A stretch of DNA of 64,000 nt from the NCBI RefSeq assembly GCF_001902635.1, contig NZ_MJAO01000023.1, forward strand, positions 1-64,000, written 5' to 3'. Both the position numbers and the translations under genes were made by a program. The notes below the pieces were generated by a model. That model searched no databases. It had not been told where the DNA came from and saw nothing but the letters and a program-made list of their open reading frames with translations. The stretch's first letter is position 1. Each line of letters begins with the position of its first letter. Below are positions 41,605 to 50,973 of this stretch, piece by piece. Origin of the DNA: Serratia marcescens (lineage in GTDB: Bacteria > Pseudomonadota > Gammaproteobacteria > Enterobacterales > Enterobacteriaceae).

Positions 41605-42420
41605 ATGACATTTACGCTAAAAAGCCTCACCCTGGCGCTGGCCGCCGCCGGCACGCTGCTGCTGACCGCCTGCGGCCCGACCGCTCAGAACGATCACCAC
41701 ATCAAGGTCGGCATCAGCGCCGGCATCGATCAGTCGCTGTGGGCGGTGGTGCAAAAGGTCGCCAAACAGAAATACGATCTGGACGTGGAAGTGGTGACCT
41801 TCAACGACTACGTGCTGCCGAACGAAGCGCTGAACAACGGCGATCTGGACGTCAATGCCTTCCAGCACAAGCCGTATCTGGACAAACAGATGCAGGAACG
41901 CGGCTACAAGCTGGCGGCGGTAGGCAACACCTTCGTCTACCCGATCGCCGGCTACTCGAAGAAGATAGCCTCACTCAGCCAACTGCCGGACGGCGCGCAG
42001 GTGGCGGTGCCGAACGATCCGACCAACCTGGGTCGTTCGCTGCTGCTGTTGCAAAAACAGGGGCTGATTACCCTGAAAGACGGCGTCGGCCTGCTGCCGA
42101 CCACGCTGGACATCGTCGGCAACCCGAAAAAACTGAAGATCGTCGAGATTGAAGCACCGCAGCTGCCGCACGCGCTGGACGACCAAAAGGTGACGCTGGC
42201 GATCATCAACACCAACTATTCCAGCCAGATCGGCCTGTCGCCGGCCAAAGACGGGCTGTTTGTCGAAGACAAGAACTCCCCGTACGTCAACATCTTCGCC
42301 AGCCGCATCGACAACAAAGACAGCGAGAAAGTGAAGGATCTGGTCAAGGCCTATCAGACCGACGAAGTGGCGGCCAGCGCCGCCGACATCTACAAGGGCG
42401 ATGCCGTCAAAGGCTGGTAA
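41605..42420 (+). CDS. nlpA: NlpA/MetQ-family lipoprotein
   Basis: Substrate-binding lipoprotein of 271 residues. The lipobox is LLTAC, followed by HIKVGISAGID and the family stretches VGNTFVYPIAGYSKKI, AVPNDPTNLGRSLLLLQKQG and EDKNSPYVNIFASR. No metN/metI genes are near, so it is named after the stand-alone E. coli NlpA, an inner-membrane lipoprotein that can bind methionine. It may feed a MetNI transporter encoded elsewhere. Confidence 0.85.
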   Translation: MTFTLKSLTLALAAAGTLLLTACGPTAQNDHHIKVGISAGIDQSLWAVVQKVAKQKYDLDVEVVTFNDYVLPNEALNNGDLDVNAFQHKPYLDKQMQERGYKLAAVGNTFVYPIAGYSKKIASLSQLPDGAQVAVPNDPTNLGRSLLLLQKQGLITLKDGVGLLPTTLDIVGNPKKLKIVEIEAPQLPHALDDQKVTLAIINTNYSSQIGLSPAKDGLFVEDKNSPYVNIFASRIDNKDSEKVKDLVKAYQTDEVAASAADIYKGDAVKGW

Positions 42421-42432
42421 CACCCCCGTCTA

Positions 42433-42453
42433 CCCGTGGCGCCAGGCCACGGG
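42433..42453. terminator. Hairpin between convergent nlpA and SDR genes
   Basis: CCCGTGGC and GCCACGGG form an 8-bp stem with a 5-nt loop. There is no T run, so it is a weak or Rho-assisted terminator. Confidence 0.5.
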
Positions 42454-42464
42454 CCACCACGCTC

Positions 42465-43229
42465 TCAGCCGCGTTGGATGGAAACACCGCCGTCCACCAG
42501 CATCGCGGTGCCGGTGACGAACGAGGAAGCGTCAGAGGCCAAATACAGCGCCGCCTGCGCGATCTCTTCCGGCATCGCCAGCCGCTTCAGCGCGTGCAGA
42601 TCGGCCACCTGCGCCAACGCTTCCGGGGTATTGCTCATCTGCCGGCCCATCGCCGTATCGGTGCCGCCCGGCAGCAGCGCGTTCACCCGGATGCCGCGCC
42701 CGCCGAACTCTACCGCCAGCGCCTGCGTCAGGCCGATCAGCCCCGATTTGCCGGCCGCATAGGCCGCCGTGCCGGGAAACGCCGCGGTGTGGCCGACGAA
42801 GGTGGAGGTGAAGATCACCGAACCCGCGCCGCGCGCCAACATGGCAGGGATTTGATATTTGGCGCCGTAGTAGGCGCTGGACAGGTTAGTCTCCAGCACC
42901 TCGCGCCACTCTTGCGCACTCAACGCCAGCGACGGCCCCAGCGGCCCCAGCGTACCGGCGTTGTTGAAGGCGATATCCAACCCGCCGAACTCGCCGACCG
43001 CCGTCGCCGTCAGCCGTTCAGCGAAGGCTTCGTCGCGCACGTCGCCCGCCACCGCGAGCGCCCGGCCGCCCTCGCGCCGAATGTCCTCCACCAGCTCAGC
43101 CAACAGCCGCTCACGCCGAGCGCCCAACACCAGCGCGGCACCCTGCCGGGCGAACAGCAACGCCGCCGCTCTGCCGATCCCCGAACTGGCGCCGCCGATC
43201 ACCGCCACTTTGCCGTTCAATGCGTTCAT
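42465..43229 (-). CDS. SDR-family oxidoreductase
   Basis: Classical short-chain dehydrogenase of 254 residues: cofactor motif GGASSGIGRAAA, NNAG at FNNAGTLG, catalytic Tyr and Lys in AAYAAGKSGL, and the Ser region FTSTFVG. An Arg-rich segment after the first strand (GARRERL) suggests NADPH preference. The substrate is unknown and no operon partner is present. Confidence 0.88.
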   Translation of the reverse strand: MNALNGKVAVIGGASSGIGRAAALLFARQGAALVLGARRERLLAELVEDIRREGGRALAVAGDVRDEAFAERLTATAVGEFGGLDIAFNNAGTLGPLGPSLALSAQEWREVLETNLSSAYYGAKYQIPAMLARGAGSVIFTSTFVGHTAAFPGTAAYAAGKSGLIGLTQALAVEFGGRGIRVNALLPGGTDTAMGRQMSNTPEALAQVADLHALKRLAMPEEIAQAALYLASDASSFVTGTAMLVDGGVSIQRG

Positions 43230-43323
43230 CGCTCATCCTCACACGGTTTAAAGAAACCCAGTGTGACGCAAGACCCGGTACGGCGCTGGCCATAAGCGGA
43301 CATGTAACTGACGCCAATAAGAA

Positions 43324-43343
43324 AGGCGCTGCAAGCAGCGCCT
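43324..43343 (-). terminator. Terminator at the end of the ABC importer operon
   Basis: AGGCGCTG and CAGCGCCT form an 8-bp stem with a 4-nt loop, followed by TTCTTA on the minus strand, 26 bases past the last binding-protein gene. Confidence 0.75.
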
Positions 43344-43368
43344 CGGCAAAGCGAATGCGGTGACGCCC

Positions 43369-44289
43369 TCACGGCCTGGCCGCGTATTTGGCGCTATTAG
43401 CCGGCGTCACCAGCTCGAACGGGATCCAGTAATACGGCTCGGGCTTTTCACCGTTTATCATGCGCTGCGCCACATCGACCGAGGCTTTGCCCTGGCCGAC
43501 CGCGTCCTGGAACACCGTGACCTGCATCTTGCCGGAGGCCAGTGCCTTGAGGCCGTCCGGCGTGGCGTCGATACCGCCGATCAGCACGTTCTTGTCCGCT
43601 TTGCCGGCCTGCTGCAGCGCCATGATCGCGCCGATCGCCATCTCGTCGTTGTTGGCGGCAACAATGTCGATCGCTTCACCGTTGGTCAGCCAGTTCATCA
43701 TCAGATCCATGCCTTCACTGCGTGAATAGTTGGCGCTCTGTTTCTGCACCACCTTCATCTTCGGGTATTTGGCCACCACCTGCTCCACGTCTTTGGTGCG
43801 TTGCAGCGCGCCGGCGTCAGTCAGGTTACCGATCATCACCGCCACGTTGCCCTGATAGTTGGCCAACCGCGCCAACTCTTCCATCTGCAACGTACCGGAT
43901 TCCCGCTCGTCGGAGCCGACGAACACCACGCCATGCGGCAATTTGGCGTCGCCCGGCGTGCGGTTCACGTATACCAGCGGCACACCGGCGGCCTGCACCA
44001 TTTTGGTCATCACCGGCGTGCTGGCCGAGTTGACCGGATCGACGATAATCGCGTCCACCCCGGCGCTGATAAAGCTCTGCACCTGATCGGTCTGGCGGCC
44101 GACGTCGCCACGTGCGTCCTCGAACTGCACGGTGATGCCGCGCGCCTTGGCTTCCTTGTCGATCGCCTGGCGGATGATGGTGAGGAAGTTCTGGTCGAAA
44201 TAGGCCATCGACACGCCGATGGTTTGCGCCCATGCCGGGGTAGACGCGCACAGCGCCACCGCCAGCCACAGCCCTTTCAGGTAGTTCAT
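43369..44289 (-). CDS. Sugar ABC importer binding protein, second copy
   Basis: Periplasmic binding protein of 306 residues, RbsB/LacI-type. A signal peptide (MNYLKGLWLAVALCASTPAWA) is followed by QTIGVSMAYFDQNFLTIIRQ. It keeps the family marks DAIIVDPVNSAS, AANNDEMAIGAIMALQQAG and GGIDATPDGLKAL. It is clearly a paralog of the binding protein at 46967-47896 but well diverged, so the two may bind different sugars. It is the last gene of the operon and lies after a strong terminator-like hairpin. Confidence 0.85.
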   Translation of the reverse strand: MNYLKGLWLAVALCASTPAWAQTIGVSMAYFDQNFLTIIRQAIDKEAKARGITVQFEDARGDVGRQTDQVQSFISAGVDAIIVDPVNSASTPVMTKMVQAAGVPLVYVNRTPGDAKLPHGVVFVGSDERESGTLQMEELARLANYQGNVAVMIGNLTDAGALQRTKDVEQVVAKYPKMKVVQKQSANYSRSEGMDLMMNWLTNGEAIDIVAANNDEMAIGAIMALQQAGKADKNVLIGGIDATPDGLKALASGKMQVTVFQDAVGQGKASVDVAQRMINGEKPEPYYWIPFELVTPANSAKYAARP

Positions 44290-44305
44290 GATGAGTCCCC
44301 CGGAT

Positions 44306-44340
44306 AAAAAAACGCCGCCGGCCAACCTGGCGCCGGCGGC
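44306..44340 (-). terminator. Internal terminator between permease and second binding protein
   Basis: On the minus strand GCCGCCGG, an 11-nt loop, CCGGCGGC, then G and seven T residues. It follows the permease stop and comes before the second binding-protein gene, which must then rely on read-through or its own promoter. Confidence 0.85.
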
Positions 44341-44352
44341 AATTCACGGCAA

Positions 44353-45402
44353 TCAGTGTTTTTTGCGGTTGCGCCGCATGTCGATCGACACGGCGGCGAC
44401 GATAATCACGCCTTTGATGATGTCCTGAATGTAAGAATCGACGCCGATAAAGGTGAAGCCGCTTTTGATCAGGCCGAGGATTACCGCGCCGATCAGCGTG
44501 CCGGTGATACGCCCGACGCCGCCCATCAGGCTGCTGCCGCCGATCACTGCCGCGGCGATGGCATCCAGTTCATAGGACATCCCCATGCTCGACTGGCCAC
44601 TGCTTACGCGCGCCGCCAGTACCACGCCCGCCAACCCTGCCAGGCCGCCGGCGATGGTGTAAACCGTTACCAGATACTTGTTGACGTTGATGCCGGAGAC
44701 CCGCGCCGAGGTCATGTTGCCGCCGATGGCGTAGATGTACTTGCCGTAGCGGGTGTGCTTGAGTGCGATATGGAAGATCACCGCGATTACCAGGAAGATA
44801 ATCACCGGCATCGCGCCCTGGCCGATCGCCGTGAAACCGTCCGACAGGAAGCTGACCGGGTTGCCCTTGGTGTAGTACTGCGCCAGACCGCGTGCCGACA
44901 CCATCATCCCCAGCGTGGCAATGAACGGTGGAATGCCGGTGCGGGTGATCAGGAAGCCGTTGATAAAGCCGCAGACGATGCCCACCCCAATCCCCGCGCC
45001 GATCGGGATCGCCGCAGGCAGATCGAGCAGCCCTGGATACATCGGCGAGATGCTGTCCGAGGTCTGCGCCAGGCTGGCCGCCACCACCGCGGTCAGCGCA
45101 ATCAGCGAGCCGGATGAGAGATCGATGCCGGTGGTGATGATCACCTGGGTGACGCCCACTGCGATGATGCCGATAATCGCTACCTGCAGCACGATCAGCA
45201 GCAGGCGGTTCGGGTTCAGCAGGAACGACTGATCGCGCATGTACCAGCCGAGAATTTCGAAGATCAGCGCGATGCCGATCATCACGATGAAGATGCCGGT
45301 ATCCTTCGGCATTTTGCCGCTCAGCCCGGAAAACAGCGTTCCCTTGCCCGTTGAATCGGCGGAGAGCGGCTTCTCAATCTTTACGTTACTCATGATGTTC
45401 AC
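44353..45402 (-). CDS. Sugar ABC importer permease (RbsC type)
   Basis: Inner-membrane permease of 349 residues with about ten helices and the family segment GGNMTSARVSGINVNKYLVTVYT, plus the C-terminal AAVIGGSSLMGGVGRITGTLIGA. A 50-residue charged N-terminal leader precedes the first helix. The first bases lie 6 bp after the ATPase stop. The substrate group (ribose, xylose, inositol or similar) cannot be settled. Confidence 0.9.
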   Translation of the reverse strand: MNIMSNVKIEKPLSADSTGKGTLFSGLSGKMPKDTGIFIVMIGIALIFEILGWYMRDQSFLLNPNRLLLIVLQVAIIGIIAVGVTQVIITTGIDLSSGSLIALTAVVAASLAQTSDSISPMYPGLLDLPAAIPIGAGIGVGIVCGFINGFLITRTGIPPFIATLGMMVSARGLAQYYTKGNPVSFLSDGFTAIGQGAMPVIIFLVIAVIFHIALKHTRYGKYIYAIGGNMTSARVSGINVNKYLVTVYTIAGGLAGLAGVVLAARVSSGQSSMGMSYELDAIAAAVIGGSSLMGGVGRITGTLIGAVILGLIKSGFTFIGVDSYIQDIIKGVIIVAAVSIDMRRNRKKH

Positions 45403-45408
45403 CCTTCG

Positions 45409-46893
45409 TTATTCCGAGGCCAGCGCCAGGATCTTTTCCTGGTCCGCGTCGTCTTTGTCCAAAATGCCGGTGATGCGGCCGCCGTGCATCACCATCACCC
45501 GGTCGCTCATGCCGAGGATCTCCGGCAGCTCGGAGGACACCAGAATGATGGCGACGCCGCGGTTGGCCAGCTCGCTGATCAGGCGGTAGATTTCCGCTTT
45601 TGCCCCCACGTCGATGCCGCGCGTCGGCTCGTCGAGGATCAGAATTTTCGGCTGCGCCAGCAGCCAGCGCGCGATCAGCACTTTCTGCTGGTTGCCGCCG
45701 CTGAGGTTGTTGATGATCTGATCCATGGTCGGCGTCTTGATGTTGAGCTTCTTGATCTGTTCCATGCAGTCTTTGGCCATCTGCACATGGCTGACGAAAC
45801 CGTTCTTGCCGATGTATTCCGACAGGTTGACGATGCTCATGTTCTCGACCACCGACAGCACCAGAAACAGGCCGGATTTTTTGCGGTCTTCGGTGAGGAA
45901 CGCCAGCCCGCTCTCGATCGCCTTGGCCGGGGAATCCACCTTTACCGCGTTGCCTTCGATAAAGATCTCGCCGCCGTCCGCCGGATGCATGCCGAACAGG
46001 CTTTCCATTACTTCGCTGCGCCCGGCCCCCACCAACCCGGCGACGCCGAGGATCTCGCCGCGCTTGACGCTGAAGGACACGTCATGGAACCAACCGCTGC
46101 GGCGCAGCCCCGCCACCCGCAGCACTTCCTCGCCGATATTGTTGTTGAATTTGGGGAACATCTGCGTCAGTTCGCGCCCCACCATCATGGTGATCAGCGA
46201 CTGCTTGGTCAGGTTTTCGGTCTTGTCGCAGGCGATGAAGGTGCCGTCGCGGAAGATGCTCACTTCATCGGTGATGGCGAAGATCTCGTCCATCTTGTGG
46301 CTGATATAGATGATGCCTTTGCCCTGCTGGCGCAGTTCGCGAATGATGGCGAACAGGTGCACCACTTCGCCTTCGGTCAACGCCGAGGTCGGCTCGTCCA
46401 TGATCAGCACATCGGCGTTGTAGGACACCGCCTTGGCGATCTCCACCATCTGCTGATTGGCGATGCTCAGCTCACCCACCAGCGTTTCCGGTTGCAGTTT
46501 GATGTTCAGTCGCGCCAGCAGCTCGCGGGTTTGCTCATTCAATTGCTCGTGGTTGACGAATCCCAGCCGCGCCGGCTCACGCCCCAGCCAGATGTTTTCC
46601 GCCACCGTCATGTAGGGCACCAGGTTCAGCTCCTGGTGGATCATGGAAATGCCCGAATGCAACGCCTGCAGCGTATCGCTGAAGGACACCGGCCGACCTT
46701 TGATTTTGATCGAACCTTCATCCGGGTGATAAATGCCGATCAGGCATTTCATCAGCGTCGATTTACCCGCGCCGTTTTCCCCCATCAGCGCGTGCACGCT
46801 GCCGGGTTTGATTTTAATCGAGACCTTATCCAGCGCTTTGACGCCGGGGAACTGCTTGCTGATGCCTTCGGCCTCAAGAACATAAGGGTACAT
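45409..46893 (-). CDS. Sugar ABC importer ATPase (RbsA/MglA type, two domains)
   Basis: Tandem nucleotide-binding protein of 494 residues. The first half has Walker A GENGAGKST and the signature-like LSIANQQMVEIAKA with Walker B LIMDEP. The second half has the degenerate Walker A typical of this family and NLSGGNQQKVLIARWL with ILDEPTRGIDVG. The start MYPYVLEAEGISKQFPGVKAL is chosen at 46893; the longer frame reads through a strong hairpin. Confidence 0.93.
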   Translation of the reverse strand: MYPYVLEAEGISKQFPGVKALDKVSIKIKPGSVHALMGENGAGKSTLMKCLIGIYHPDEGSIKIKGRPVSFSDTLQALHSGISMIHQELNLVPYMTVAENIWLGREPARLGFVNHEQLNEQTRELLARLNIKLQPETLVGELSIANQQMVEIAKAVSYNADVLIMDEPTSALTEGEVVHLFAIIRELRQQGKGIIYISHKMDEIFAITDEVSIFRDGTFIACDKTENLTKQSLITMMVGRELTQMFPKFNNNIGEEVLRVAGLRRSGWFHDVSFSVKRGEILGVAGLVGAGRSEVMESLFGMHPADGGEIFIEGNAVKVDSPAKAIESGLAFLTEDRKKSGLFLVLSVVENMSIVNLSEYIGKNGFVSHVQMAKDCMEQIKKLNIKTPTMDQIINNLSGGNQQKVLIARWLLAQPKILILDEPTRGIDVGAKAEIYRLISELANRGVAIILVSSELPEILGMSDRVMVMHGGRITGILDKDDADQEKILALASE

Positions 46894-46923
46894 ACCGCTT
46901 ACCTCCGCACTGACCCACGTTTT

Positions 46924-46956
46924 CTGCCGCGGGCGCCACACCGGCGCCCGCGGCAG
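46924..46956 (-). other. Intercistronic stem-loop after the first binding-protein gene
   Basis: A perfect 14-bp GC-rich stem (CTGCCGCGGGCGCC / GGCGCCCGCGGCAG) with a 5-nt loop and no T run. It sits between the binding-protein and ATPase genes. Such hairpins stabilise upstream mRNA in importer operons so that binding protein is made in excess. Confidence 0.7.
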
Positions 46957-46966
46957 GCTTCAAGGC

Positions 46967-47896
46967 TTATTTCTTGTTTTTATCGGCGAATTGCTGGTAA
47001 TTGGCCTGGGTGATCAGCTGATAAGGGATCAGCACGTTGCTCTCCACTTTCTCGCCCTTCACCAATTGGATAGCGGTCTGTACCGCGCCTTCCCCCTGGC
47101 CTTTGGCGTCCTGGAATACGCTCAGCGCCAGATCGCCTTTTCTGATGAACTCCAGCGCGTCCGGCGTACCGTCAACGCCGGCCACCAGCACGCCGGGCTT
47201 TTTAGCCTGCTTGAGCGCCAGGATCGCGCCGATAGCCATTTCGTCGTTGTTGGAGGCGATGGCGTCGATCTGCTGGCCGGTCAGCACCCAGTCGGTGGTG
47301 ATATCGACCGCATCTTTACGCGCCCATTTGGCGGTTTGCTTGTCGAGGATCTTGATGCCGGGGTACTTGGCCGCCACCTCTTCTACGCCGCGGGTACGGT
47401 CGCGGGTCGCTTCATTCGACAATTCCCCCATCAGGATCATCACGTTGCCCTTGCCGTTCATCAGCCTGGCCAACTCCTCCATCTGCAATTTGCCTGCCAG
47501 CTTGGAGTCGGAGCCGACGTAGGCCATGCCGGCCGGCAGCGCCACTTCCGGCTTGCGGTTGACGAACACCAGCGGGATCTTGGCGTTCTCGGCCAGCTTG
47601 ATCATCGGCTTGACGCCCTGGGTATCCACCGGGTTGAGGATGATGGCGTCGACGCCCTGGCTGACGAAGTTTTCGATTTGTTGAATTTGCTGTGCAATGT
47701 CGCCCTTGGCGTCTTCGAATTGGCCGCTGACGTTGCCGTCGGCTTTCATTTTGCTCTGCATCGCCTGGCGCAGAATGGTGAGGAAGTTGTCATCGAAATA
47801 AGCCATGGAAACGCCGATCTTGATGTCTTTCGCCAGCACGCTGGCCGGCAGCATGCACATCAGTACCGAGGCGGCGATCAGTTTCTTCAGCTTCAT
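46967..47896 (-). CDS. Sugar ABC importer binding protein, first gene of operon
   Basis: Periplasmic sugar-binding protein of 309 residues with a signal peptide (MKLKKLIAASVLMCMLPASVLA). The N-terminal KDIKIGVSMAYFDDNFLTILRQAM resembles binding proteins for ribose-like sugars and inositol. It has SNNDEMAIGAILALKQA and VAGVDGTPDALEF in the second lobe. It leads the operon: binding protein, ATPase, permease, then the second binding protein. Substrate unknown. Confidence 0.9.
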   Translation of the reverse strand: MKLKKLIAASVLMCMLPASVLAKDIKIGVSMAYFDDNFLTILRQAMQSKMKADGNVSGQFEDAKGDIAQQIQQIENFVSQGVDAIILNPVDTQGVKPMIKLAENAKIPLVFVNRKPEVALPAGMAYVGSDSKLAGKLQMEELARLMNGKGNVMILMGELSNEATRDRTRGVEEVAAKYPGIKILDKQTAKWARKDAVDITTDWVLTGQQIDAIASNNDEMAIGAILALKQAKKPGVLVAGVDGTPDALEFIRKGDLALSVFQDAKGQGEGAVQTAIQLVKGEKVESNVLIPYQLITQANYQQFADKNKK

Positions 47897-48391
47897 GTTC
47901 GTTACCCTTTAATCGTTAGAATGAAGAGGTCTGTTGGTTGACAGCTAATGAAAAATATTTTTTACATTCAAACAACAATACGGTCGGTATTATCCCTTTG
48001 ATACGGCGAATTTACCGTTTTATCGCCGCAGTAAGGCCGTGAACAAAACTTTGATCGATATCTCAAAACAGATTAAAAACAACTAATTGAAATAAACCCC
48101 TGGTGCGGCGGACATCGTCCTTATCGCTTTATTAAATGTTTATTTCATAATTGAGATTATTGAAACTTTTTAACCCAAACAAGCGAAACATGCATTTTGG
48201 AATTGCTTATTAACAAAAACATGACACGGATCTAACAAATGCAGTGAAAGCCGCCGGTGAGCGCCCCCCTTTCGTGCGCCGCGCCGGGCGCCGGCAAAAC
48301 TGCGAACGGGCGCGCAGTTTGCGGTTTCCGCGTTTCCCGACCATCCTTACTCGGCAATAATGGACATATCCCTATCTCAGGAGGACCTGAC
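47897..48391. other. 495-bp divergent control region between importer and aldolase
   Basis: AT-rich and without a supported gene. It contains the inverted repeat CGGCGA-N13-TCGCCG (48004-48028) and the semi-palindromic TTTCATAATTGAGATTATTG (48150-48169). No perfect CRP site was found. The size suggests complex control of both divergent units; no regulator gene is adjacent. Confidence 0.5.
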
Positions 48392-49234
48392 ATGCAGCTC
48401 AGCAGTAAGGTGCGGATGAACCGCCTGTTCAACAACGGCAAGTGCCTGGATGTGGCGATCGATCACGGCATCGCCAACGAACCGGATTTCTTAATCGGCC
48501 TGGAAGATATCGCACGGGTGATGGGCAACCTGATCGCCGCGCGCCCCGACGCCATTCAGGTCAACTACGGCCAGGCGGATCTGCTGCAGCGTGCGCCGCA
48601 GCGCGAAAAACCGGCACTGGTAATGCGCACCGACGTCGGCAACGCGTATAACGCCGCGCGCCATCGTGAAATGTGGGCGGTGCTGCACAACCCGGAAGCG
48701 CCGATCCTGGCGGCGCTGCAAATGGACGCCGCCGCGGTGGTGGTCAATTTGTATATGATCCCGGATGAACCCGGCATTTTCCGCCAGTGTGTGGAGAACA
48801 TCGGCCGCCTGCGCCACGCCTGCGACCAATACGCCATGCCGCTGATGATCGAACCGCTGGTGATGGCGCCGGCCGGCCAGGGCGCCGCCTACGGTTCCCT
48901 GGGCGATGTGGAGAAGATCGTGCCGCTGGTGCGGCTGGCGCGTGAACTGGGCGCCGACATCATCAAGGCCGACCCGACCGATCGGGTGGAAGATTTCCAC
49001 CGCGTGGTGGAAGCGGCACGCTGCCCGACGCTGGTGCGCGGCGGCGGCAAGGGGGAACTGGGCCCGGTGCTGGAGAAATCCGCCGCGCTGATGGCCCAGG
49101 GCGCCTCCGGCATGGTCTACGGCCGCAACGTCTATCAACACAGCAATCCGTCGCAGGTGGTGCGCGCCCTGATGGCGATCATCCATCAGGGCGCCAGCGG
49201 CCAACAGGCGCTGGAGATCTACCACCAGCAGTGA
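48392..49234 (+). CDS. Class I aldolase, DeoC/LacD/FbaB-like
   Basis: TIM-barrel aldolase of 280 residues. The beginning CLDVAIDHGIANEPDFLIGLED, the middle PLMIEPLVMAP and GADIIKADPTDR (with a probable Schiff-base lysine in IIKADP), and VRGGGKGELGPVLEKSAALMAQGASGMVYGRNVYQH are typical of the LsrF/FbaB group. A strong AGGAGG precedes the ATG. It is divergent from a ribose-type ABC importer, so it likely cleaves a phosphorylated product of the imported sugar. No kinase or isomerase is nearby. Confidence 0.85.
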   Translation: MQLSSKVRMNRLFNNGKCLDVAIDHGIANEPDFLIGLEDIARVMGNLIAARPDAIQVNYGQADLLQRAPQREKPALVMRTDVGNAYNAARHREMWAVLHNPEAPILAALQMDAAAVVVNLYMIPDEPGIFRQCVENIGRLRHACDQYAMPLMIEPLVMAPAGQGAAYGSLGDVEKIVPLVRLARELGADIIKADPTDRVEDFHRVVEAARCPTLVRGGGKGELGPVLEKSAALMAQGASGMVYGRNVYQHSNPSQVVRALMAIIHQGASGQQALEIYHQQ

Positions 49235-49359
49235 CCCGCTTTTGTAATTAAAATAACCCCCCCGTTCCCCGGCAGCATGCTATAACCTGCTGCCGGTAAC
49301 TGCAGCTTGCCTCATTCCTCGCTAGAATACGCCGTGATATCGCCATTCGGAGAACCGCC

Positions 49360-50973
49360 ATGCCAAAACAACGGGTGCCGCTCAAGCTGAGCACCTCCAT
49401 CACGCTGATGGTGTCCGCCATCATCGCTTCGGTGCTGCTGGTGGTGTTCGCGCTGTTTTTCGTGCAAATGAGCCGCGAGGGGCAAGATCAGCTGCAGCAG
49501 AAAGCCATCGCCGTCGCCAACACGCTGGCGCTCTCCAGCACCGTGGTCGACGGCCTGCAGCAGCACGATCACAGCGGTGCCATTCAGCGCTTCGCCGAGC
49601 AGGTGCGCCATCAAAACGAGCTGCTGTTCGTGGTGGTGGTGGATATGCAGGGCATCCGCTATTCGCACCCCAAACCCTGGCTGATCGGCAAACATTTTAT
49701 CGGCGACGATCTGGCACCGGCGCTGCAGGGCAACGTCAACAGCGCCATCAACCGCGGCACGCTGGCCCCGGCGCTGCGGGTGTTCGTGCCTGTGTATGAC
49801 GCGCAGAAACAACAAATCGGCGTGGTGGCGCTCGGCATTGCGCTGGACACCGTGCAGCGGGTGGTGGCGGAGAGCCGCTGGATCATCTATTGGACCATCG
49901 CCTTCGCCGCGTTGGTCGGCAGCCTGGGTACCTTCTTCCTGGTCTCCGCGCTCAAACGCATCATGCTGGGTTTCGAGCCTTACGAAATCTCCAACCTGTT
50001 CGAGCAGCGCAACGCCATGCTGCAATCGATTAAAGAAGGCGTGATCGCGGTCGATAATGATTCCCGCATCACCATCGTCAACGACGAGGCCAAGCGCCTG
50101 CTGCGCCAGAGCGGCCCGGTGGAAAGCCTGCTGCTGGAAGCCGCCAGCAAACATTGGCCGGCGCAGCTGCACCTGGAGGAGGTGTTAGCCAGCGGCAAGC
50201 CGCTGCGCGATCGGCAGATCAGCTTCAACGGCAGCGAACTGCTGACCAATACCGTGCCGGTGATCGTCAACGGCCAGGTGACCGGCGCCATCGCCACCTT
50301 CCGCGACAAGACCGAGGTCAGCCGCCTGCTGCAACGCCTGAGCGGCATGGCGCACTATGCCGACGCGCTGCGGGTGCAGTCGCACGAATTTATGAACAAG
50401 CTGCACGTGATACTCGGCATGCTGCACATGAAGGCCTATCAGCAGTTGGAAAACTACATCATCAACACCGCCAGCAATTATCAGGAAGAGATCGGCGCGC
50501 TGCTGCGCAAGATCCACTCGCCGGAAGTGGCGGGCTTCTTCATCGGCAAGATCAGCCGCGCCCATGAAGCCGGCATCGAACTGACCATCGAGGAAACCAG
50601 CCTGCTGCCGGAAACCGACGATGCAGAAACCACGCACGTGCTGATCAGCGTGCTCGGCAATCTGATCGAAAACGCCATCGACGCCATCGACGGCGTTGAA
50701 GGCCACGAGATCGGCCTGAGCTTCCATCACCACAACGATCAATTACACTGTATCGTCAGCGACGACGGCCCCGGCATCGATCCGGCGATCGGCGCGCGCA
50801 TCTTCGAACACGGATTTTCCACCAAGGGAACGGGACGCGGCATCGGCCTGGCGCTGATCCGCAGCCATCTGGAGAAACTGGGCGGCAGCATCGATTTCGA
50901 GTCCGAACCGGGCGAACTGACCCAATTTTTCGTGCACCTTCCCTATCAGGCCAAGAGCAGAACCCATGATTAA
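49360..50973 (+). CDS. dcuS: DcuS, C4-dicarboxylate sensor kinase
   Basis: CitA/DcuS-type histidine kinase of 537 residues: helix 1 (about 13-35), periplasmic PAS domain, helix 2 (about 174-196), cytosolic PAS, phosphoacceptor His342 in QSHEFMNKLHVILG, and an HATPase domain with NLIENAIDAI and STKGTGRGIGLAL. The fumarate-binding set of E. coli DcuS is kept (Arg100 and His103 in GIRYSHP, Arg140 in ALRVFVPVYD). It overlaps dcuR by 8 bases. Targets such as dctA or dcuB are not in the window. Confidence 0.92.
   Translation: MPKQRVPLKLSTSITLMVSAIIASVLLVVFALFFVQMSREGQDQLQQKAIAVANTLALSSTVVDGLQQHDHSGAIQRFAEQVRHQNELLFVVVVDMQGIRYSHPKPWLIGKHFIGDDLAPALQGNVNSAINRGTLAPALRVFVPVYDAQKQQIGVVALGIALDTVQRVVAESRWIIYWTIAFAALVGSLGTFFLVSALKRIMLGFEPYEISNLFEQRNAMLQSIKEGVIAVDNDSRITIVNDEAKRLLRQSGPVESLLLEAASKHWPAQLHLEEVLASGKPLRDRQISFNGSELLTNTVPVIVNGQVTGAIATFRDKTEVSRLLQRLSGMAHYADALRVQSHEFMNKLHVILGMLHMKAYQQLENYIINTASNYQEEIGALLRKIHSPEVAGFFIGKISRAHEAGIELTIEETSLLPETDDAETTHVLISVLGNLIENAIDAIDGVEGHEIGLSFHHHNDQLHCIVSDDGPGIDPAIGARIFEHGFSTKGTGRGIGLALIRSHLEKLGGSIDFESEPGELTQFFVHLPYQAKSRTHD

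Noticed and set aside
47897-48391. CRP sites in the importer/aldolase intergenic region
   Set aside because: Several partial palindromes exist but none has both TGTGA and TCACA halves at the right spacing.
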